Source of the DNA: UBA2233 sp002347965 [NCBI: Nitrospirae bacterium UBA2233]
GTDB lineage: Bacteria > UBA2233
Reading direction: 5' to 3'
NCBI GenBank assembly: GCA_002347965.1
Contig: DDYN01000041.1
Coordinates: 1-64,000 of the forward strand
Length of the DNA stretch: 64,000 nt
Shown here: positions 28,103-38,126 of the stretch, piece by piece
How positions within the stretch are numbered: the first letter of the stretch is position 1
Layout: every line of letters begins with the position of its first letter
Position numbers and translations under genes: made by a program
Notes under the pieces: model-generated
Told to the model about the DNA's origin: nothing
The model's input: only the letters and a program-made list of their open reading frames with translations
Database searches by the model: none

Positions 28103-29548
28103 ATGGCCTGGGAAACGATCATCGGGTTAGAGGTTCACGTCCAACTGGCAACGCGCTCAAAGATGTTTTGCGCGTGCCCGAACGTGTTCGGGGCCCCGCC
28201 CAACACGCTTACGTGCCCCGTATGCCTAGGGTTGCCCGGAGTACTCCCCGCTTTGAACAAACAGGCGGTTTTATTCGCGGTCAAAACGGCCAAGGCCCTG
28301 AACGCCCAAGTTCACCCACACAGCCTTTTTGCGAGGAAGAACTACTTCTACCCGGATTTACCCAAGGGCTACCAAATCTCCCAGTATGAACAGCCGCTCG
28401 CAACGACTGGCAAGCTTGAGATCGAGACGCCCGGCGGAACCAAGGTGATTGGCATCACGCGGCTGCACCTGGAAGAAGATGCGGGCAAGCTCGTCCACGA
28501 GGCGGAGTTCACGAGGGCCGGTGTTTCGTACGTAGACTTGAACCGTGCCGGAGTCCCGTTGATGGAGATCGTGAGCGAGCCCGAAATCTCGACCCCGGAG
28601 GAAGCCATGGCCTACTTGCGCGCGCTAAGGGAGCTCGTGCGGTACCTGAAGGTCTCCGACGGCAACATGGAAGAAGGCAGCCTGCGCTGCGACGCCAACG
28701 TATCCGTCCGGCCAGAGGGTTCTCGAACGTTGGGGACCAAAGCCGAGCTTAAGAATATGAACTCGATTCGTTTTGTCGGAAAGGCGCTGGCCTATGAGGT
28801 CGAACGCCAGGTTCGAGTGCTCGAATCTGGCGGCAAAGTCGCGCAGGAAACTCTGCTTTGGAGCGAGAAACTAGAGAAAACGCTACCCATGCGCTCCAAA
28901 GAAGAGGCGCACGATTACAGGTATTTTCCGGAGCCCGACATCCTACCGCTTGCGATCGAGGGGGAACGGATCGAGGCGTTGCCGGAGCTCCCGTGGGACA
29001 AGCGCGCGCGTTTCAAGCGGGTATACGCCCTAACCGACGAAGAATCCGGCATCTTGACCGAACACCCCGCGCTGGCGGAGTTTTACGAAGCGCTCGTCGA
29101 GGCGTTCCCCAACCCGAAGACCGCGAGCAACTGGATTTTGGTAGAGCTGCTCAAAACGTTTCGGCCAAAGATGAACCGGCTGGATTTTTTCCCGGCCGTT
29201 TCGCCAAAAAGAGTGGCCCGAGTACTCTCGATGATCGAAGACGGCATTATCAACCAAAGCACGGCCAAAGACCTGCTTGCCAGGCTGCTAGAAGAAGACT
29301 TCGACCCCGAGGCTTTCGTGGCCCAGCAAGGGCTTGGACAAATATCGGATGAAAAAGCGCTACTGGCGTGGATCGATGAGCTTTTCGAGCGCCATCCAAG
29401 CCAGGTCAATGAATACCTGGACGGAAAAGAAAAGGTATTTGGTTTTTTTGTAGGCCAGCTCATGAAGATGAGCCAGGGCAAGGCCAACCCGAGGCTGTTG
29501 AACACGCTCCTTAAGCAGAGGTTCGATGCGCGGAAACCTGCGTCCTAG
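28103..29548 (+). CDS. gatB: Asp/Glu-tRNA amidotransferase subunit B
   Basis: A 481-residue subunit that binds the misacylated tRNA and performs the kinase and amide-transfer steps. It has [10 protein letters not shown] at the start, a zinc site (CACP...CPVCLGLPG), [22 protein letters not shown] and the helical YqeY-like tail. It is 9 bp after gatA. Its last 23 bp overlap the next gene. Confidence 0.97.
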   Translation: MAWETIIGLEVHVQLATRSKMFCACPNVFGAPPNTLTCPVCLGLPGVLPALNKQAVLFAVKTAKALNAQVHPHSLFARKNYFYPDLPKGYQISQYEQPLATTGKLEIETPGGTKVIGITRLHLEEDAGKLVHEAEFTRAGVSYVDLNRAGVPLMEIVSEPEISTPEEAMAYLRALRELVRYLKVSDGNMEEGSLRCDANVSVRPEGSRTLGTKAELKNMNSIRFVGKALAYEVERQVRVLESGGKVAQETLLWSEKLEKTLPMRSKEEAHDYRYFPEPDILPLAIEGERIEALPELPWDKRARFKRVYALTDEESGILTEHPALAEFYEALVEAFPNPKTASNWILVELLKTFRPKMNRLDFFPAVSPKRVARVLSMIEDGIINQSTAKDLLARLLEEDFDPEAFVAQQGLGQISDEKALLAWIDELFERHPSQVNEYLDGKEKVFGFFVGQLMKMSQGKANPRLLNTLLKQRFDARKPAS

Positions 29549-31832
29549 GCTTGTTTATACGCTGCTTTTCCTGCTTGGCCTAGGGGTTCTCCTAGCGCTC
29601 CTCGGAATGCTGCTACCGCGCCTTATTTTTTCGCCTGCCCGGCTCGAGGCCCTAAGGAAGCGCGCGGAGGCCGAACTTTCGCTCGCAACGGGGGGACGCG
29701 CGACGATCGGACCGCTTCACCCAAGAATTTCCTTGATCCATGGGCTCCATGTCCAGGTTCCCACGCTCGCGATCGACCGGCCAAGGTATCTATCTAAAAG
29801 GATTGATAAGCTCTCTTTAGAAGAAATCCGGGCCCGCTTCGATATACTTGGCCTTGTTCGGGGCAAGGCTCGGGTTGAAAAGCTGGAAATTTCGAGCTTG
29901 ACGCTGGTCTTCCTTAAAGAGCTGGAGATGGCGAAGGCCAACCGTCCCGTTTTCTTTCTTGCCCAAGCCGCTACACCGGCCCCCAGAAAGCCACGGCCCG
30001 TCAGGCTTCCCTTCGGACGGGTGCGGGCCTACCTGCGGGCGCTCGAAGTCGGCAAAGCACAAATCGAGGGGCTAATGGAAGGCCCTGCCAGGCTATCCGG
30101 CCTAAGGGTAAACTTGGGCGATGCTAGCGTTGACGTTAGCGCGGCAGAGGTCCATGCGTTCGGGTTCCAGAAAGGATGGCTCAGTGCCAAGGTTCTTTTC
30201 CCCAACCCGGAGCCATTGCTTGAAGAGCTCACTTTAGAGCTCAAGGCCGGAGCAAAAAATGCCCCCTTGGGCCAGTTTTTTGGCGATATGCCGCCCGCCC
30301 TTATGGGGCTGGCCCTTCAAAACGCAAGCCTTACGCTAGATGGTCGTCTAGCGGGCTTGGGGCTTCTGCTCGAAGGAAGGCTAGAGGGCGCCTTGCACCC
30401 AAAGCCCCTTCTTCTACACGCGGAGGGCCGCGTCATCCCCGCATTTCATGGTCTTCCAAGAATCGAGCGGGCAAAGCTTGTCTTAACGCTCGAAAACAAA
30501 GAGCCGCTCTTGGAAGCGTTCGTCCAGCCAGGCTCCGGCGGGGGACAGACCCCAGGCTACGCGCTGAAAGCCTCCGGAAAACGCATCCCCGTCTCGTACA
30601 AGCCCCTCGAGCGCGGACTTTTGAGCTTTGAGGCAAGCTGTCTTGCAGACGAGAGCCTCTCTTTAGTCCCGCATACGCTAAACGGCGTCCTTTACCTTGA
30701 ACAGGCAAGCTTAAACCCGAACCCGGACGTCACGCTCGAAGCCAATAATCTTCGAATCGAGGCAAAAGAAGGAAGGATCTTTTTGCCCGCCCAGACGGTG
30801 CATTTCAACAAATATCCCGCCCAAATCGAAGGGGAGATGCATGATTTCAAGAAGGCAAGCGTAAAGCTTAGCGCTCCAGAGGTCTCGATCCCGAATAAGC
30901 TCCTAGCAACGGGGGTAGAGATCGAAGCGGCCACGGCCAACATCCTAGAGCGGCCGAGGGCGTTCGCGATCGAGGCCGCCTTGAAGTCTTTTCGCGTTCA
31001 AAAGCTTGTGATAGAGCAGCTCAAGGGCAAAGGAACGGCAACGCTCGAACCCAAAGGTCAGGCAAGGCTGCAGCTTTCTTCTTTTGAGGCGTCCATGCTC
31101 GGCGGGACATTTCACGGGCCTTTGGCTGCAAGGTTTGGGAAGGGGACCCTCGGGCTCGAAACGCCCGGGGTCAGCGCTCAAAACCTGCAAACCGGAAGCG
31201 CCTTCTTCACGTTTTCAAAGAAAGAACCCAAGGTCTACCTCAAAGCGAAGGCCTCGGGGCCTGTTCGCTTTATTCGTCCTTACGCCCCTGCAAACCCCTT
31301 CCAGGCGGGGCTGCAGGCCTCCGGGGAGCTCAAGCTAACGCCCGGCCAAATCCACGGATTGTTCCTGTACAAAGCCCTCCAGGAGCACATGAGCACAATT
31401 CCGCCGTTTCGAGAGTTCGCGCGCGAGCTAGAACCGTTCGTTCGTAAGGAGGCCCAACAAGAAGGGTATTTCTTCGATACGGGCAATATCACCTTTTCTT
31501 ACCAGCAAGCCTCCTGGCATATAAGGGAGGCCCGGCTTACGAGCTTGGATGGTGTTTCGCTCGAGGCCTCTGGAAGACTCATGCAAGGCGGCGCCGTAGA
31601 TGGGCAAGGTACGGCCGTCGTTTCCGAGCGCCTAAGCAAGGCGATGGCGCTAGGCGTTTCTCAGCTAAGCTGGCTTGCAAAAAAAAAGCAAAGAATTGAA
31701 ATTCCAGTCTCGCTGTCAGGGAACATCAAACACGTGAAGGTTCGCCCCGACATCGAAGCGCTCGGAAAAGCGATTCTGCCGAACATCTTTAACAACCTGC
31801 TCGAGGGCATCAAGGGTTTTTCTCCTTTCTAG
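29526..31832 (+). CDS. AsmA-family / DUF748-like envelope protein
   Basis: A 768-residue protein with one N-terminal membrane helix (about 11-33) and a long periplasmic beta-rich region. The beginning ([24 protein letters not shown]) and the end ([40 protein letters not shown]) fit the AsmA/TamB-like group, now thought to include bridge-like lipid carriers between the two membranes. It starts inside gatB, so it is probably coupled to it. The exact subfamily is uncertain. Confidence 0.72.
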   Translation: MRGNLRPRLVYTLLFLLGLGVLLALLGMLLPRLIFSPARLEALRKRAEAELSLATGGRATIGPLHPRISLIHGLHVQVPTLAIDRPRYLSKRIDKLSLEEIRARFDILGLVRGKARVEKLEISSLTLVFLKELEMAKANRPVFFLAQAATPAPRKPRPVRLPFGRVRAYLRALEVGKAQIEGLMEGPARLSGLRVNLGDASVDVSAAEVHAFGFQKGWLSAKVLFPNPEPLLEELTLELKAGAKNAPLGQFFGDMPPALMGLALQNASLTLDGRLAGLGLLLEGRLEGALHPKPLLLHAEGRVIPAFHGLPRIERAKLVLTLENKEPLLEAFVQPGSGGGQTPGYALKASGKRIPVSYKPLERGLLSFEASCLADESLSLVPHTLNGVLYLEQASLNPNPDVTLEANNLRIEAKEGRIFLPAQTVHFNKYPAQIEGEMHDFKKASVKLSAPEVSIPNKLLATGVEIEAATANILERPRAFAIEAALKSFRVQKLVIEQLKGKGTATLEPKGQARLQLSSFEASMLGGTFHGPLAARFGKGTLGLETPGVSAQNLQTGSAFFTFSKKEPKVYLKAKASGPVRFIRPYAPANPFQAGLQASGELKLTPGQIHGLFLYKALQEHMSTIPPFREFARELEPFVRKEAQQEGYFFDTGNITFSYQQASWHIREARLTSLDGVSLEASGRLMQGGAVDGQGTAVVSERLSKAMALGVSQLSWLAKKKQRIEIPVSLSGNIKHVKVRPDIEALGKAILPNIFNNLLEGIKGFSPF

Positions 31833-31864
31833 CATTGATCTCCTGCCAAAAAAGGGCTTCAACG

Positions 31865-33034
31865 ATGCGCACTGTCTTGTCTTTTGAGGAAATCCGCTCT
31901 GGGGCGGTGACGGACGTCTATTTTGAACGGACCGAGGCCATTTTGAAGGCAAAGGGGCTCAACCCCCGCACGAGGGCGGAGGTGTTTTTGAAGCACTTCC
32001 CTTACGGCACGTTCGGGGTTCTGGCGGGCATGGAGGAGGCGTTAGGGCTTCTTGCGGGGGTCGATGCCGACGTGGAAGCGCTTCCAGAGGGGTCGGTGTT
32101 CTTCGCGCGCGAGCCCGTCCTCGTCCTCGAGGGGCCTTATTTGAGCTTCGGCAGGCTCGAGACAGCCCTTTTGGGCGTGCTCTCGCAGGCGTCTGGCATT
32201 GCCACAAAGGCTGCCCGCTGCGTAAAAAAAGCGACGGGAAGGCCCATCGTCCATTTTGGCGCCCGGCGGATGCACCCGGCCATCGCTCCGATGATCGATT
32301 ACGCCGCCTACCTGGGCGGTTGCACGGGGATCAGCGTAAGCTTATCGGCAAAGCAGCTGGGCCTCACGCCTCAAGGAACCATGCCGCACGCGCTCATCCT
32401 CGTGTTCAAGGATACGCTCGAAGCGGCAATGGCCTTCGACGAACTAATTCCCAAAGACGTGCCCAGGGTCGTTTTGATCGACACCTTTCAAGACGAAAAG
32501 TTCGAGGCGATAAGGATCGCCGAGGCTCTCAAAGACAGGCTTTACGGCATGCGGCTGGATACGCCGGGCTCTAGACGGGGGGACATTGCGCTGTTGATCC
32601 AGGAGGTGCGCTGGGAGCTGAACCTAAGGGGATTTTCCCACATCAAGCTCTTCTTGAGTGGCGGATTGAAGGAAGACGACCTGCCGGGCCTTTCTGCGAT
32701 CGTGGACGTCTTCGGCGTGGGCAGCGAGATCGCAAGCTCCAGGCCGTTTGACTTCTCCATGGATATCGTCGAGGTGGACGGTGAGCCGCTAGCCAAGCGG
32801 GGAAAAGAATCCGGCGGCAAGGCGCTGCTTTTCTGCCCCAAATGCCTGTTGCGCGAAACCGTACCTAAGCGCCTCCCCTTTCCGCCCTGCCCGTCGTGCC
32901 ATGGAGAACGCCAAAACCTGCTCGAGAAGGTGCTGGAGGGGGGCAAACGCTTAATCCAAGCAAGGCCACTCAAGGAGCGCGCGGCGTTCGTTCAGCAGGA
33001 AATCGAGCGCTTCCAGGACAGGCTTGGGCTTTAA
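31865..33034 (+). CDS. Nicotinate phosphoribosyltransferase, type with C-terminal zinc knuckle
   Basis: A 389-residue enzyme that makes nicotinate mononucleotide from nicotinate and PRPP in NAD salvage. The core has FGARRMHPAIAP, LIDTFQDEKFEA and RLDTPGSRRGD, and a barrel motif FLSGGLKEDDL. The C-terminus carries four cysteines (324, 327, 342, 345) in CPKC and CPSC pairs, like the zinc knuckle-like domain of the Thermoplasma enzyme. It starts at ATG 31865; an earlier TTG is not supported. It is followed 10 bp later by mtnA. Confidence 0.9.
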   Translation: MRTVLSFEEIRSGAVTDVYFERTEAILKAKGLNPRTRAEVFLKHFPYGTFGVLAGMEEALGLLAGVDADVEALPEGSVFFAREPVLVLEGPYLSFGRLETALLGVLSQASGIATKAARCVKKATGRPIVHFGARRMHPAIAPMIDYAAYLGGCTGISVSLSAKQLGLTPQGTMPHALILVFKDTLEAAMAFDELIPKDVPRVVLIDTFQDEKFEAIRIAEALKDRLYGMRLDTPGSRRGDIALLIQEVRWELNLRGFSHIKLFLSGGLKEDDLPGLSAIVDVFGVGSEIASSRPFDFSMDIVEVDGEPLAKRGKESGGKALLFCPKCLLRETVPKRLPFPPCPSCHGERQNLLEKVLEGGKRLIQARPLKERAAFVQQEIERFQDRLGL

Positions 33035-33044
33035 GGAGGATTAC

Positions 33045-34070
33045 ATGTTTGAAGCGATCTCCTTTAACGGCAGCTCGATTAGCCTGCTTGATCAGCGCGC
33101 GCTCCCCCAGCAGGCCAGCTACCTCACCCTCAAGACACCAAAAGAGGCCGCCTGGGCAATCCATGCGATGGCCGTCCGGGGCGCTCCGATGATCGGAGTC
33201 ACCGCCGCTTTCGGCATGGCGCTTTCTCTTAGGGACTTGCGCGAGGACGAAAGCCTTGAACAGGCCTTCCAAAACGCCAAACAGCAAATTCATACATCTA
33301 GGCCCACCGCGAAGAACCTATTTTTCGCCCTCCATGCGATGGAAGATGCCTTTCAAGAGGCCCTCCGGGAGGGTTTGAGCTTGAAGGGCGCCCAAGAGCG
33401 GCTCAACGCGCGGGCATTAGCGCTATTTCGTGAAGAAACCCAAAGGAGCGAAGCCATCGCGCGCTTTGGGGCGGGGCTGATCCCAACTGGGGCACGCGTG
33501 CTCACGCATTGCAACACAGGCTCGCTCGCCGTCCCTGGGCCTGGGACGGCCTTGGGTGCTATCAAAGAGGCGTTCGCCCAGGGCAAGGTCAAAGAAGTCT
33601 ACGTAGACGAAACAAGGCCGCTGCTTCAGGGCTCCAGGCTTACCGCGTTCGAGCTTTCCTCGCTTAACATTCCCTACAAGGTTATCGCAGACAGCGCGGC
33701 AGCAGGACTTATTGAGGCGGGCAAAGTAGATGCAGTCCTCGTCGGGGCGGACAGGATCGCCAAAAATGGGGATACGGCGAATAAGGTCGGGACGCTCATG
33801 CTGGCCAGGCTCTGCGCCGTCCACGGCCTCCCATTCTTCGTCCTTGCGCCCACGAGCACAATCGACCCCGACATTGAAGACGGCTCGGGAATCCCGATCG
33901 AGGAGAGAAACGAAGCGGAGGTGTTAATGTTATCGGGCACGCTGGTTGCCCCTCCCGGCGCTAGAGCCTTCAACCCCGCCTTCGATGTGACCCCTGCGGG
34001 CTTGATTTGCGCGTTCGTCACCGAGCAAGGCGTGTTTCAACCGCCGTTTTTGGGCAGCATTTCGGAATGA
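33045..34070 (+). CDS. mtnA: Methylthioribose-1-phosphate isomerase
   Basis: A 341-residue aldose-ketose isomerase of the methionine salvage pathway, in the eIF2B-alpha-like fold. The catalytic Cys156 (THCNTGSLA) and Asp236 (VGADRIAKNGDTANKVGT) are present, as is RGAPMIGVTAAFG near the N-terminus. The start is ATG 33045 behind AAGGAGG. It overlaps glnE by 4 bp (ATGA). No other salvage gene (mtnB, mtnC, mtnP) is in the window, so it may instead serve a methylthioadenosine shunt. Confidence 0.95.
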   Translation: MFEAISFNGSSISLLDQRALPQQASYLTLKTPKEAAWAIHAMAVRGAPMIGVTAAFGMALSLRDLREDESLEQAFQNAKQQIHTSRPTAKNLFFALHAMEDAFQEALREGLSLKGAQERLNARALALFREETQRSEAIARFGAGLIPTGARVLTHCNTGSLAVPGPGTALGAIKEAFAQGKVKEVYVDETRPLLQGSRLTAFELSSLNIPYKVIADSAAAGLIEAGKVDAVLVGADRIAKNGDTANKVGTLMLARLCAVHGLPFFVLAPTSTIDPDIEDGSGIPIEERNEAEVLMLSGTLVAPPGARAFNPAFDVTPAGLICAFVTEQGVFQPPFLGSISE

Positions 34071-37000
34071 CTCTGCTAGAAACGCTCCTTTCGCTCGACA
34101 TTACGGATTTTACGAAGGCCCGCCTCAGGCGCTTACTGGCTGGATTTTGCCAGGAAGGCCAAGGCACGTTTTTGCTGGGCCGCCTCCTCGAAGCCCTTCC
34201 CAAGGGCACGCTCGAGGCCCACCTGGAACGGAGACATGACGAGATCCCCGGGTTTTTCGCCTACAGCCCTTACTTGGGAATGCTGCTTCTCAAGGAGGCT
34301 CGGATGTTGGCCGACCTGGACGCTTACGCCAGGTTCCGTAGCTCGCCTTTTGACCCGATTCTGTTCGAGCAAGACCTCATGCGGGCGCTGAACCAAGAGG
34401 GGATGGACCGACGAGCCAGCCTCAAGCTCCTTAGGCATTCCAAAGACAAGGCGTTCCTGAAGATCGCTATTCTCGATTACAACCGCTCGACCGGGCTCGA
34501 ACGGACGATGCTGTCCCTTTCGAGGCTGGCGGAGGTCCTGCTGGACGCCGCGCTCGAACTCTCCAGAAAAGACCTTACCCCCAGGATGGGCTACCCAAGG
34601 AAAAAAACCGGCGTTGGGCTTGGAGAAGAAATCGCCTTCTGCGTGATGGGGCTCGGAAAGCTAGGCGCAAGGGAGCTCAACTACCACAGCGACATCGACA
34701 TCTTGTTTGCTTACGAAACGGACGAGGGCCTGAGCGAACCCGGACACACGCCTCACGAGTTCTTCACGCTCCTGGCCAAGGGCATCTTGGGTTACCTGGG
34801 CGAGTACACCGAGGACGGGTTTGTCTACCGCGTAGACACCCGCCTTCGGCCCGAGGGGACGAAAGGGCCTCTTGTCAACTCGCTGCGCTCGCTCGAGATC
34901 AGCTACGAATCATGGGGGCAAACATGGGAAAGGCTAGCCCTGGCGAAGATGAGCCCCGCGGCAGGAGACAGGGCGTTCGGACAGAGGCTTTTGCGTACGC
35001 TTGAGCCGTTCGTTTACAGAAAAACGCTCGACTACACCACCATTCAGGATATAGGCCATATTAAGGCTAGAATCGACGCCGAAGTGCCGAAAAAACCCGG
35101 CATGCTGGAGCTAAAGCTTGCCCATGGAGGCATCCGGGAGGTGGAGTTCGTCGTCCAAACGCTAAGCGTCGTGCACGGCGGAAAAAACCCGAGGCTCCGC
35201 CAGAAAACGACGCTCCTCTCCATCGGGGCGCTCAAAACGTTCAACCTGATCGGCGAGCTGGACGCCTTTAAGCTCACACAGGCCTACACGCTGCTAAGAA
35301 GGCTCGAGCACGCGCTCCAGCTTAAAGAAGGCCTCCAGACACACGCGCTTCCGCTCGCCCCGGAGCTCATCGCCTGTGTTGTACGGTTTGCCTTCCCCAA
35401 GCTCCCCGCAGAGCGCGTTCCGAACCTCAAGGCCTCGCTAAGCGAGGCGATGGGCACGGTACACGACATATTCCTCGGGGTTTTCGCCAAGACGAGCCCC
35501 GAGCTTAAAGAAAGCCTCCTTAAGGAGGCTACGGCTTTGGCGTTAGGGACACAACCGGAAGGCATCGAAGGGTTCCTCGAGGCCAAGGGGTTCAGCAACC
35601 CCGAGGATGCGCTAAAACGATTCTCAACTTTGCGCGAGGGGGCCTCCAGGCGCCCGCTAACCCAGCGTGCCTCCGGCCTGATTGCGCAGATTCTCCCCAA
35701 GACGATCGACGGCATCTTAAGGTCGCCAATCCCGGAGCTCGCGCTCGTCCACACCGAGCAGTTCTTCGCGCAGATCGGAGGCAGGGCCAGCTACTACGCC
35801 TTGTTCAAGGAACATCCCAAGCTCCTGGAGCTTTTGATAATGCTTTTTGGGTCTTCGTCGTACCTTTCGCATTTCGTGCTGAAGAACCCCGCCGTGCTCG
35901 AATCGCTCGTTACTCAAGACCCGCGAAAACCCATCGATCGCGGCGCGCTCGAGGAGATGGCGGAGCAGGAGCTCGCCTCCGCAGAGGACTTTGAAGACGC
36001 CATGGAGGCGCTAAGGAGCTTCAAGAACACCGCAACGCTTCGCATCGCGCTGCTCGATCTGCTCTCCGAGCTTCCGGTCGAGGACGTGCTAAGGCTCAAT
36101 TCCGAGGTGGCCGAGATCTGCCTTGTCCAAACAAGCCGGGTTTGCATTCAAGAAGTGCAAAGGCGCTACCCATTCCCGACCAAAACCGGAGACGTCCCGT
36201 TCTTCGCCGTCGCTACGGGAACCCTTGGCTCTCAAGAAATGGGATACGGGTCCGACATTGACATGCTCTTTTTGTTCGACGAGCCAGAAGACGTTTTGGA
36301 TCAGGAGGCATTCACGGCGTTCGTCACAAGGCTAGGCCAGCGCATCCTGAGGGCGTTGACAACCACGGGAAGGGGGGGCTATCTCTACCGGGTGGACACG
36401 CGACTTCGGCCACGCGGCAGGCATGGAGCCCTGGTGAGCTCGATTGCACGGTTTGCGGAGTTCAACCGGAAAGAGGCCGGGGTGTTCGAAAAGATGTCCA
36501 TGTTCAAGGCAAGGCCCGTGTTCGGCAACCCCGAAGTGATCCGAGGGCGTATCGCACCGCTTTTTGACGAACTCCTTTGGTCGCGCCCGCTTGACCTTGA
36601 AGAGCTGAAGCAAGGGCTTCGCATGCGCTCAAGGATGGAGACAGAACTCGTAAGCCCCGATTACCACGGCCAAAAGGGGTTTCACATCAAATGGGGCAAG
36701 GGGGGCCTGCTTGATGCGGAATTCCTCGTTGTGTGGGTCTTGCTCGCTTTCGGGGCCGGGAACCAAGGGCTTAGGGCTCACTCCACGCTCGAGGGGATCT
36801 GCTTGCTGGAGTCGTTCGAGCTTATGCGCAAAGAAGACGCAGGGTTCCTTGCCAACCATTACCGCTTTCTAAGGATGCTCGAGAACCGGGTTCGGCTCGT
36901 TCACGACGTGGACGTCGAAAACGTAGACTTCGAAGACCCCAGGTTTCACGAGCTCATGGCCTCCATCATGCAGCGGCTTGGCCATGAGGCCCGTTTTGCA

Positions 37001-37204
37001 AAACAGGGTGCAAAATCCAGCCTCCTTGCCCTCACGAGGCGCGCAAGGGCGCTTTACGACCGCTACACCCTCCTTCTTCAAAGACACCTCCAGGACGGAG
37101 AACCTGACCTTCGGCGCTGGCGGGCATCTTGGGGCCCGTCTAAGAACATGCTAAAATCTCTGGAACCTGGCAAACAAACCGGTCGTACGACAACAAAGGG
37201 ATAG
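34067..37204 (+). CDS. glnE: Glutamine synthetase adenylyltransferase / adenylyl-removing enzyme
   Basis: A 1045-residue bifunctional regulator that adenylylates and deadenylylates glutamine synthetase in response to PII and glutamine. Two nucleotidyltransferase domains are visible: MGLGKLGARELNYHSDIDIL (about 210-230, deadenylylase side) and TGTLGSQEMGYGSDIDMLF (about 720-740, adenylylase side), each with the GxxDxD pattern and a later YRVDTRLRP motif. Helical domains lie between and after them. It is about 100 residues longer than the E. coli protein. The start is ATG 34067 within the mtnA stop. Confidence 0.95.
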   Translation: MTLLETLLSLDITDFTKARLRRLLAGFCQEGQGTFLLGRLLEALPKGTLEAHLERRHDEIPGFFAYSPYLGMLLLKEARMLADLDAYARFRSSPFDPILFEQDLMRALNQEGMDRRASLKLLRHSKDKAFLKIAILDYNRSTGLERTMLSLSRLAEVLLDAALELSRKDLTPRMGYPRKKTGVGLGEEIAFCVMGLGKLGARELNYHSDIDILFAYETDEGLSEPGHTPHEFFTLLAKGILGYLGEYTEDGFVYRVDTRLRPEGTKGPLVNSLRSLEISYESWGQTWERLALAKMSPAAGDRAFGQRLLRTLEPFVYRKTLDYTTIQDIGHIKARIDAEVPKKPGMLELKLAHGGIREVEFVVQTLSVVHGGKNPRLRQKTTLLSIGALKTFNLIGELDAFKLTQAYTLLRRLEHALQLKEGLQTHALPLAPELIACVVRFAFPKLPAERVPNLKASLSEAMGTVHDIFLGVFAKTSPELKESLLKEATALALGTQPEGIEGFLEAKGFSNPEDALKRFSTLREGASRRPLTQRASGLIAQILPKTIDGILRSPIPELALVHTEQFFAQIGGRASYYALFKEHPKLLELLIMLFGSSSYLSHFVLKNPAVLESLVTQDPRKPIDRGALEEMAEQELASAEDFEDAMEALRSFKNTATLRIALLDLLSELPVEDVLRLNSEVAEICLVQTSRVCIQEVQRRYPFPTKTGDVPFFAVATGTLGSQEMGYGSDIDMLFLFDEPEDVLDQEAFTAFVTRLGQRILRALTTTGRGGYLYRVDTRLRPRGRHGALVSSIARFAEFNRKEAGVFEKMSMFKARPVFGNPEVIRGRIAPLFDELLWSRPLDLEELKQGLRMRSRMETELVSPDYHGQKGFHIKWGKGGLLDAEFLVVWVLLAFGAGNQGLRAHSTLEGICLLESFELMRKEDAGFLANHYRFLRMLENRVRLVHDVDVENVDFEDPRFHELMASIMQRLGHEARFAKQGAKSSLLALTRRARALYDRYTLLLQRHLQDGEPDLRRWRASWGPSKNMLKSLEPGKQTGRTTTKG

Positions 37205-37208
37205 GTAC

Positions 37209-38126
37209 ATGCAGGAGAACGGGTCTAGCGTATGGCTAAACGGCAGTTTAATTCCATGGCACGAAGCTAAGGTTTCGTTGCATGCGCATACCCTCCATTA
37301 CGGACTCGGCGTGTTCGAGGGGGTTCGTTATTACAAAACCGTAGACGGCCACACCGCCGTCTTCCGGCTCGCGGATCATATCAAGCGGCTCTACGCCTCG
37401 GCTCACATCGTGGGGCTCAACATCCCTTATCCCTCAACCGAAATAACCGGAGCCACGCTCGAGCTTGTTCGGAGAAACGCCTTCGAAGAGGGCTACATCC
37501 GGCACCTCGTGTTCTTAGACGAGGGCGTCATGGGGATCTACGCCGAGCAAAACCCGGTCAGCGTAGCCATTTCTACGTGGAAATGGGGGGCTTATTTGGG
37601 CCAGGAGGGCAAGGACCTTGGCGCAAGGCTCATGACCTCCACGTTCGTCCGCCAGCACGTCAACGCCTCGATGACGAAAGCCAAGGTTTGCGGCCAGTAC
37701 GTGAACTCTGTCCTGGCCAAGTGGGAGGCTATCAAGCACGGGTTTGACGAGGCGCTCATGCTGGATGTCGAGGGGTTCGTGGCGGAAGCCTCGGGAGAGA
37801 ACGCGTTCATCGTTCGTGAAGGCGTGTTAAAAACACCCCCCCTCATGGGTGTCCTTCCGGGCATCACGCGAGATTCGATCATGGCGATCGCCAAGGAGGC
37901 CGGGTTTACGATCAAGGAAGAGCGGCTTACCAGGGACGAGCTCTACATTGCAGACGAGATGTTCCTTTGCGGGACGGCGGCCGAGGTCACGCCCGTAAGG
38001 GAGCTAGACGGCCGCAGGGTAGGAAACGGCGAGGTGGGAAAGGTTACCCGCTTTTTGTCCGAACGTTTCCACGACGTGGTCCAGGCCAAAATAGAGCGAT
38101 ACAAGGGGTGGCTGACGCTCATCTAG
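37209..38126 (+). CDS. ilvE: Branched-chain amino acid aminotransferase
   Basis: A 305-residue class IV PLP aminotransferase for the last step of valine, leucine and isoleucine synthesis. It has HTLHYGLGVFEGVRYY, the catalytic lysine region NASMTKAKVCGQYVNSVLAK, and EASGENAFIV plus GVLPGITRDSI, all characteristic of BCAT group I. It starts 4 bp after glnE. The 3' end overlaps the comM start by 19 bp. Confidence 0.94.
   Translation: MQENGSSVWLNGSLIPWHEAKVSLHAHTLHYGLGVFEGVRYYKTVDGHTAVFRLADHIKRLYASAHIVGLNIPYPSTEITGATLELVRRNAFEEGYIRHLVFLDEGVMGIYAEQNPVSVAISTWKWGAYLGQEGKDLGARLMTSTFVRQHVNASMTKAKVCGQYVNSVLAKWEAIKHGFDEALMLDVEGFVAEASGENAFIVREGVLKTPPLMGVLPGITRDSIMAIAKEAGFTIKEERLTRDELYIADEMFLCGTAAEVTPVRELDGRRVGNGEVGKVTRFLSERFHDVVQAKIERYKGWLTLI

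Noticed and set aside
37967-38107. Longer N-terminus for comM overlapping ilvE
   Set aside because: The added residues are Arg/Gly-rich, lie wholly inside ilvE and are absent from ComM proteins.
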